Shown piece by piece: positions 59,710 through 64,000 of a DNA stretch of 64,000 bases. The notes under the pieces were generated by a model. It was given only the letters and a program-made list of their open reading frames with translations. It was not told where the DNA came from and ran no database searches. Every line of letters starts with the position of its first letter. The first letter of the stretch is position 1. The DNA is from Bacteroidales bacterium (GTDB taxonomy: Bacteria; Bacteroidota; Bacteroidia; Bacteroidales; Lentimicrobiaceae), in contig JAEUTG010000056.1 in assembly GCA_016788045.1 (NCBI GenBank), positions 62,001-126,000 on the forward strand. The letters are read 5' to 3'. The position numbers and the translations under genes were made by a program.

Positions 59710-60302
59710 TCGGTATTCTGCCCGAGACTGGGGTCGATGATGATGTCGTCGTCCTCGTCTTCGTTGTTCATAATATCATCGAACTCATTAATGAGGGCGA
59801 TGTCATCCTCATCACCTTCTGCAAGGTCAGGCAATGGAACAGCGGGGGCCTGCAGGGTCAGTTTTCCGACGCTTTTCACACACATCGGATACTGGTCCTT
59901 GCTTCCAGCCTCAAGGATGCGCGTTAATTCTATGAAGAAGACCTTGGTTTTAAGAAAATCGTATTCATATAACAAGCGTTGATGGGGATCATCGATCACA
60001 TCTTTAATCCTTACCTTGTCCATTTCAATGGTCGGAATTTTCGCAGGCTTACGGCTACGACGATCGTCGTCATCATCCTCGTCACTTCCGGTTTCATTCT
60101 GCATATTAATGAGGGTTATCTCTTTCTTTTTCCGCCAGTTACGGTCGCAGACAAAGAAAGAGGCCAACTCATTGCCGGGTAGTTCAACGGATTGCTTTAT
60201 GGTGTTATGGAAGTCGGCAAATGTCTGGGACGACAGGATATCGAAGTCACGGAGAAATTCCTCCTGATCGTCATACAAGAGCCTGAAACGATATACGTGC
60301 AT
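59703..60302 (-). CDS. pRiA4b ORF-3-like protein with acidic C-terminus
   Basis: A 199-residue protein. The N-terminal domain has FRLLYDDQEEFLRDFDI, TFADFHNTIKQSV and ASFFVCDRNWRKKKEITLI, as in the plasmid pRiA4b ORF-3/IS1096 TnpR-like fold. An acidic insert (GSDEDDDDDRR) and an acidic tail (EDEDDDIIID) are unusual. YEYDFLKTKVFFIELTRI is the second conserved block. Such genes are common single-copy genes in Bacteroidota; the transposon-derived name does not imply a mobile element here. It overlaps miaA by seven bases. Confidence 0.87.
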   Translation of the reverse strand: MHVYRFRLLYDDQEEFLRDFDILSSQTFADFHNTIKQSVELPGNELASFFVCDRNWRKKKEITLINMQNETGSDEDDDDDRRSRKPAKIPTIEMDKVRIKDVIDDPHQRLLYEYDFLKTKVFFIELTRILEAGSKDQYPMCVKSVGKLTLQAPAVPLPDLAEGDEDDIALINEFDDIMNNEDEDDDIIIDPSLGQNTEW

Positions 60303-60366
60303 GTCGGTTTTGTGTGTTTTGTTTGTGCGCTATAAAATTACGGCATACTGTAAAAAAAAACAAATT

Positions 60367-61791
60367 TTAAACCTGTTCATTTACAGCATTTAAGCCCATC
60401 CTTGCCCCTTCATCCAGCATAAACCGGTAGGCCTGGTCAAAGTTGTTCTCCAGTTTGCCGTCGAGTATTGCTTCCCTGATCGCGGTCTTGAGTATCCCTA
60501 CTTCCCTGCCGGGTGGAAGTCCGAACACTTTCATAATCATTTCGCCTGAAACCGGGGGTTGCCAGTTTCTCAGACGGTCTTTTTCCTCGGTTTCCCTGAG
60601 TTTGATGCGCACCAGTTTAAAATTGCGGAGGAAGAGCCGGACTTTCTCAGGATTTTTAGAGGTGATGTCTGCCTCGCAGAGGGTCATGAGGTCATCGATG
60701 TCGTCGCCAGCTTCAAACAACAGCCTGCGGATTGCCGAATCAGTGACTTCTTCTTCTGAAAGCACAATCGGCCTGAGGTGCAGAAATACCAGTTTCTGCA
60801 CATACTTCATTTTTTCGTTCAGCGGAAGCCTCAGCTGCCTGAATATCTGAGGCACCATCCGTGATCCTTTCACCTCATGCCCATGGAAAGTCCAGCCTGT
60901 TTCGGCACTGAACCGCCGTGTTGCGGGCTTGCCGATGTCATGTAAGAGGGCAGCCCACCTCAGCCATAAGTCGTTGGTATTTGGTGCAATACGGTCAAGT
61001 ACTTCAAGTGTATGGTAAAAATTATCCTTATGCCCTTTGCCATCTTTGGTCTCTGCTCCCTTAAGGGCCATGAACTGTGGAAATATGATCCCGAGGAGGC
61101 CTGCCTCATCAAGCAGGCGGAAACCAACGGAAGGTTTATCAGCCAGGATAATCTTATTCAGTTCTTCACTGATTCTTTCACCGGAAACGATGCGGATACG
61201 TTCACAGTTGCTACTGATGGAATTCATGGTTTCGGGCAGGATGGTAAAGCCAAGCTGTGTGGCAAACCGTATAGCCCGCATCATACGAAGCGGATCGTCG
61301 GAAAAAGTGATATCCGGCTCAAGGGGAGTTCGTATCAACTTATTTTCCAGATCACTGAGCCCCCCAAAAGGATCAATGAGCGTTCCGTAATCATCCTTAT
61401 TAAGGCTGATGGCCAGGGCATTGATGGTAAAATCCCTCCGGTTCTGATCGTCTTCAAGTGTACCATGTTCAATCTCAGGTTTCCTCGATTCAGGCCTGTA
61501 CGATTCACGCCGGGCTCCCACGAACTCAAGCTGAAAATCATCGCAATTAACCATGGCAGTGCCGAAGTTCCTGAAAATATTAACCTTATGATGCCCCCTG
61601 AGGGCTGACGCGAAGCGTGAAGCAACCTCTACCCCATCGCCAACCACCACAAAATCGATGTCTTTGGAAGGCCGGTCGAGGAAAATATCCCTGACATAGC
61701 CTCCCACCACATACACCGGCACATTAAGTCCGGCAGCAGCAGCAGCTACTTTCCCGAAAAGCGGATTTTTCAGATGCTCGTTCAGCAGCAT
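60367..61791 (-). CDS. CCA tRNA nucleotidyltransferase/poly(A) polymerase family protein with HD domain
   Basis: A 474-residue protein. The nucleotidyltransferase head has GGYVRDIFLDRPSKDIDFVV with the DxD metal pair, RRDFTINALAISL and DPLRMMRAIRFATQL with the Arg that recognises the base. A central HD domain shows LRWAALLHDIGKPATRRF (HD pair). This is the bacterial CCA-adding or poly(A) polymerase architecture. As neither tRNA in this window encodes CCA, a CCA-adding role is expected. The ATG at 61791 is used; the open frame further upstream overlaps the divergent isocitrate dehydrogenase gene and its promoter and is not coding. Confidence 0.92.
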   Translation of the reverse strand: MLLNEHLKNPLFGKVAAAAAGLNVPVYVVGGYVRDIFLDRPSKDIDFVVVGDGVEVASRFASALRGHHKVNIFRNFGTAMVNCDDFQLEFVGARRESYRPESRKPEIEHGTLEDDQNRRDFTINALAISLNKDDYGTLIDPFGGLSDLENKLIRTPLEPDITFSDDPLRMMRAIRFATQLGFTILPETMNSISSNCERIRIVSGERISEELNKIILADKPSVGFRLLDEAGLLGIIFPQFMALKGAETKDGKGHKDNFYHTLEVLDRIAPNTNDLWLRWAALLHDIGKPATRRFSAETGWTFHGHEVKGSRMVPQIFRQLRLPLNEKMKYVQKLVFLHLRPIVLSEEEVTDSAIRRLLFEAGDDIDDLMTLCEADITSKNPEKVRLFLRNFKLVRIKLRETEEKDRLRNWQPPVSGEMIMKVFGLPPGREVGILKTAIREAILDGKLENNFDQAYRFMLDEGARMGLNAVNEQV

Positions 61792-61813
61792 AAAATCGAT
61801 TTGTTGTTGATGG

Positions 61814-61821
61814 CAAAAGTA
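61814..61821 (-). promoter_or_regulatory. Putative -7 element of the nucleotidyltransferase gene
   Basis: TACTTTTG on the minus strand, 23 bases before the ATG at 61791. It excludes the longer upstream start. Confidence 0.5.
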
Positions 61822-61931
61822 CGAAACTATTCTGCTTTGTGCAGGCCCACAGGAAATGAAAGAGGGCAACAGACCCTGTTTACAGCCCTTACAGCGGTGA
61901 AAATGAAGCATAAAAATATTTTTTGAAAACG

Positions 61932-61962
61932 TTTGCGAATGATCTTTTGTTCCATATTTTTG
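61932..61962 (+). promoter_or_regulatory. Consensus promoter of the isocitrate dehydrogenase gene
   Basis: TTTG (61932-61935), exactly 19 bases, then TATTTTTG (61955-61962). A perfect consensus match, with a leader of about 36 bases before the ATG at 62005. Confidence 0.85.
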
Positions 61963-62004
61963 ATACACTTTCAGGGAATAGTTTAACAACCAAAACAGAT
62001 AGAA

Positions 62005-63201
62005 ATGGCAAAGAGAACCATTGTAACATTGCCCGGCGACGGCATAGGAAAAGTTGTACTTGAAGAAACCATCAGGGTGCTGGATGCCGCTGGTTTTGAA
62101 GCAGATTATGTACATGGCGATATCGGATGGGAATTCTGGTGTTCGGAAGGCAATCCGCTGCCTGACCGCACCATCGAACTGCTGCAGAAGCATAAAATTG
62201 CCCTTTTCGGAGCCATCACGTCAAAGCCGAAAGACAAAGCTGCCGCAGAGCTGTCACCAGAACTTCAGGGTAAAGGATACAATTACTACAGTCCTATTGT
62301 CAGCATGCGTCAGAAATTCGACCTTGACATCTGCATGCGCCCCTGCCAGACATTGCCCGGAAACCCGCTCAATTTTGTCAGAAGAGGCAAAGGTGGCGAG
62401 ATCGAGGAACCGGTGGTTGATGTAATGATCTTCAGGCAGAATACCGAAGGATTGTATGGAGGTGTTGAATGGACCAACCCGGGCGATCAGGTCTATGATG
62501 CCCTGATGACCCATCCTAAATTCAAAGACAACTTCGCCTGGTGCCCCCGCCCCGAGCTTGCAGTGTCAACCCGTATTTTCACCAGAAAGTACACCACCCG
62601 CATTGTAAAAGCAGCCTTTGAATATGCCAAAAAGCGCGGATTCAGCAAGATTACCGTCTGCGAGAAACCCAATGTAATCCGTGAAACCTCTGGCATGATG
62701 CTGAAAATTGCCCAGGAGATGAGTAAAAACGAATATCCGGATATCTGGGTAGAAGATGTAAACATCGATGCCATGATGATGTGGCTTACCAAAAACCCTG
62801 AAAACTACAACGTTATCGTAGCCGGAAACATGTTTGGCGACATCGTTTCGGATGCCTTTGCCGGTCTCATCGGCGGACTTGGCTTTGCTACCAGTGCACA
62901 GTTCAACCCCGAGAACGGAATCGGTGTTTTTGAACCAACCCATGGATCTGCCCCGAAATATGCCGGTTACGAGACCAGCATCGTGAACCCGGTTGCCATG
63001 ATCCTCTCGGCAGTTATGATGCTTGAACACCTCGACGAATGGGAATTGGCCAACCGTATCCGCAAAGCTGTGGGCGATGTGGTAGCTGAAGGAAAAGTCA
63101 GGGCCTACGACATGCTCAAGATGAAAGGAACCCCCGAGGTGGTCAATCAGGGCGCTGCCTCCACCAAACAAATGGCCGATGCCATTATTGCCAGATTGTA
63201 A
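62005..63201 (+). CDS. Isocitrate/isopropylmalate dehydrogenase family enzyme
   Basis: A 398-residue NAD(P)-dependent decarboxylating dehydrogenase. It shows TLPGDGIGKVVLEE at the N-terminus, FGAITSKPKDKAAAELS, IFRQNTEGLYGGVEW (the substrate and cofactor loop), and the metal-binding NMFGDIVSDAFAGLIGG and EPTHGSAPKYAG. This homo-oligomeric type is annotated in Bacteroidota as NAD-isocitrate dehydrogenase, converting isocitrate to 2-oxoglutarate; isopropylmalate or homoisocitrate use is less likely because no leu genes are near. A consensus promoter and strong terminator make it a single-gene unit. Confidence 0.93.
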   Translation: MAKRTIVTLPGDGIGKVVLEETIRVLDAAGFEADYVHGDIGWEFWCSEGNPLPDRTIELLQKHKIALFGAITSKPKDKAAAELSPELQGKGYNYYSPIVSMRQKFDLDICMRPCQTLPGNPLNFVRRGKGGEIEEPVVDVMIFRQNTEGLYGGVEWTNPGDQVYDALMTHPKFKDNFAWCPRPELAVSTRIFTRKYTTRIVKAAFEYAKKRGFSKITVCEKPNVIRETSGMMLKIAQEMSKNEYPDIWVEDVNIDAMMMWLTKNPENYNVIVAGNMFGDIVSDAFAGLIGGLGFATSAQFNPENGIGVFEPTHGSAPKYAGYETSIVNPVAMILSAVMMLEHLDEWELANRIRKAVGDVVAEGKVRAYDMLKMKGTPEVVNQGAASTKQMADAIIARL

Positions 63202-63227
63202 CAGCAAAACACTTCATTGAACGCTCT

Positions 63228-63263
63228 ATCCCCTTTGTTTCATCGGAGCAAAGGGGATTTTTC
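63228..63263 (+). terminator. Terminator of the isocitrate dehydrogenase gene
   Basis: ATCCCCTTTG/CAAAGGGGAT forms a 10-bp stem with an 11-base loop, followed by TTTTTC. Confidence 0.93.
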
Positions 63264-63613
63264 TTTAAATATCATCAACATATTTGCCTTTGTCAGCAGG
63301 CAGCGAAAGCAACCGGGATGGGGATTCTCAAATGCCATGAGAAAATAACCACAAACAGCTGTTCAGCCCATGCCTTACCTTGCTGTTTCTCAAACTTATA
63401 AATATCTCAACCATCTATTTATTTTCCCCTTTTAGCGAAGGGATGAATTACTCATTCTATCCCACAATCAATCAATATGGCTTCGTGCCTTCACGAAAGG
63501 GTATCAGATAGTCAGGCTGATCCTGTGGAAAATTCCCAAAGATTACCGGTCAACAGTGATTTTTTTTCATGATTTCTCTGAGTAAGATGATTTTTCCGTA
63601 TTTTTAACTACTA
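63264..63613. other. Non-coding region before element 3
   Basis: About 350 bases with no credible open frame, repeat or terminator. It ends at the left end of the third TTGTCCGG-type element. After that element, 63858-64000 also shows nothing recognisable. Confidence 0.6.
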
Positions 63614-63857
63614 TTATCCGGAAAACATTGGAATTGTATAGGAGATTACCTTTGGTGAGCTTGTCTGCTTGTTGCTCAAGCAAACTTGCAGGCTTGTCTG
63701 CTTGTTACTCAAGCAAACAAGCAGGCTTGTCTGCTTGTTGCTCAAGCAAACAAGCAGGCTTGTCTGTCAGTCGCAGTCAGGCAGGCTCCCTTCGGTCGGT
63801 TCTTCGCTTCACTATCCCGCACATGAGGGAGAAGAATCTCATCATTTTACCGGACAA
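63614..63857. mobile_element. Dispersed repeat, copy 3 (TTATCCGG/CCGGACAA ends)
   Basis: A 244-bp element begins TTATCCGG and ends TTTACCGGACAA, so the outer ends match those of copies 1 and 2 except for one base. The interior differs: it holds a block of three 33-bp palindromic units (63660-63758) then CGCAGTCAGGCAGG, which is also in copies 1 and 2. No flanking duplication is clear. It is a related but diverged family member. Confidence 0.6.
63660..63758. repeat. Three tandem 33-bp palindromic units inside element 3
   Basis: Units at 63660-63692, 63693-63725 and 63726-63758 each start CTTGTCTGCTTGTTGCTC and end CAAGCAGG or CTTGCAGG, with internal self-complementarity. Only one to three bases differ between units. 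They abut with no spacers. Confidence 0.9.
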
Positions 63858-64000
63858 CAATAATTTTTGATAGTATGTTGACACACTGCTTGATCGCTCA
63901 AGGCTGGTTTTGAGCATAATCTGCAGATTTTAGATTTCCAGGAAGTAATTTTAGTTGCTGTCATATTAATTTCAAGTGCCAGGCAAACCCGATACGTATA

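Noticed and set aside
61792..62193. N-terminal extension of the nucleotidyltransferase
   Set aside because: It overlaps the divergent isocitrate dehydrogenase gene, its promoter and the gene's own promoter element; the conserved domain starts after 61791.
63660..63758. CRISPR array
   Set aside because: The 33-bp units abut directly with no spacers and are palindromic; no cas genes are near.
63628..63870. Plus-strand open frames with LSACCSSKQAG-type repeats
   Set aside because: They are translations of the three 33-bp palindromic units and continue into the inverted end of element 3.

Overview
The window is chromosomal DNA of a Bacteroidota bacterium, most likely an environmental, fermentative Bacteroidales-type organism (order inferred). 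The evidence is C-terminal type IX secretion (T9SS) sorting domains on two surface proteins, family types typical of the phylum (DUF6146 lipoprotein, M16 peptidase pair, FAS1 lipoprotein, T9SS beta-propeller), and about 20 copies of the Bacteroidota promoter element TAnnTTTG close upstream of genes. Five copies have a TTG/TTTG box exactly 19 bases upstream. No phage, plasmid, rRNA or CRISPR locus is visible.

Layout. 1-2.2 kb: gene tail, then arcC-arcB (citrulline/carbamoyl-phosphate catabolism, no arcA here). 2.3-7.5 kb: EamA exporter and a phosphorelay group (PAS histidine kinase, REC-PAS-GAF-PAS protein, lone REC). 7.6-11.4 kb: mtaB, an inositol-monophosphatase-like gene and an NfeD-type membrane protease. 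11.6-17.3 kb: two membrane proteins, then an overlapping pair made of a retropepsin-like protease and a protein with four glycogen-binding (CBM48-type) modules. 17.6-23.3 kb: small metabolic genes on the minus strand (a nonsense-interrupted DUF3795 gene, OsmC, two GNATs, PhzF, a PagL-like outer-membrane enzyme). 23.5-24.3 kb: tRNA-Val(CAC) and tRNA-Gly(CCC), the latter inside an array of broken tRNA-Gly copies. 24.4-32.4 kb: MFS sugar transporter, malQ, two uridine-kinase-like paralogs and a beta-phosphoglucomutase/GH65 fusion. 32.6-37.7 kb: FAS1 lipoprotein, NDH-2, CotH/LTD/T9SS protein. 37.7-47.8 kb: pfkA and mgsA (divergent), HAD phosphatase, M16 pair, GH13 and GH31. 47.9-57.8 kb: hybrid histidine kinase, S9 peptidase, T9SS propeller protein, DUF6146 lipoprotein, KAS III-like and START proteins. 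58-63.2 kb: SIMPL protein, miaA, a pRiA4b ORF-3-like gene, a CCA-type nucleotidyltransferase and an isocitrate dehydrogenase family gene.

Function. The strongest theme is alpha-glucan/maltose use. GH13 and GH31 cut oligosaccharides, the SLC45-like transporter and MalQ import and rearrange maltodextrins, the GH65 fusion phosphorolyses a disaccharide and isomerises the beta-glucose-1-phosphate, and PfkA and MgsA sit at the glycolytic branch. The four-module CBM48 protein may belong to the same theme. The most unusual non-coding structures are the tRNA-Gly array, a dispersed TTGTCCGG-ended repeat family (three copies, one with a 14-bp flanking duplication) carrying expandable palindromes, and heptanucleotide microsatellites.
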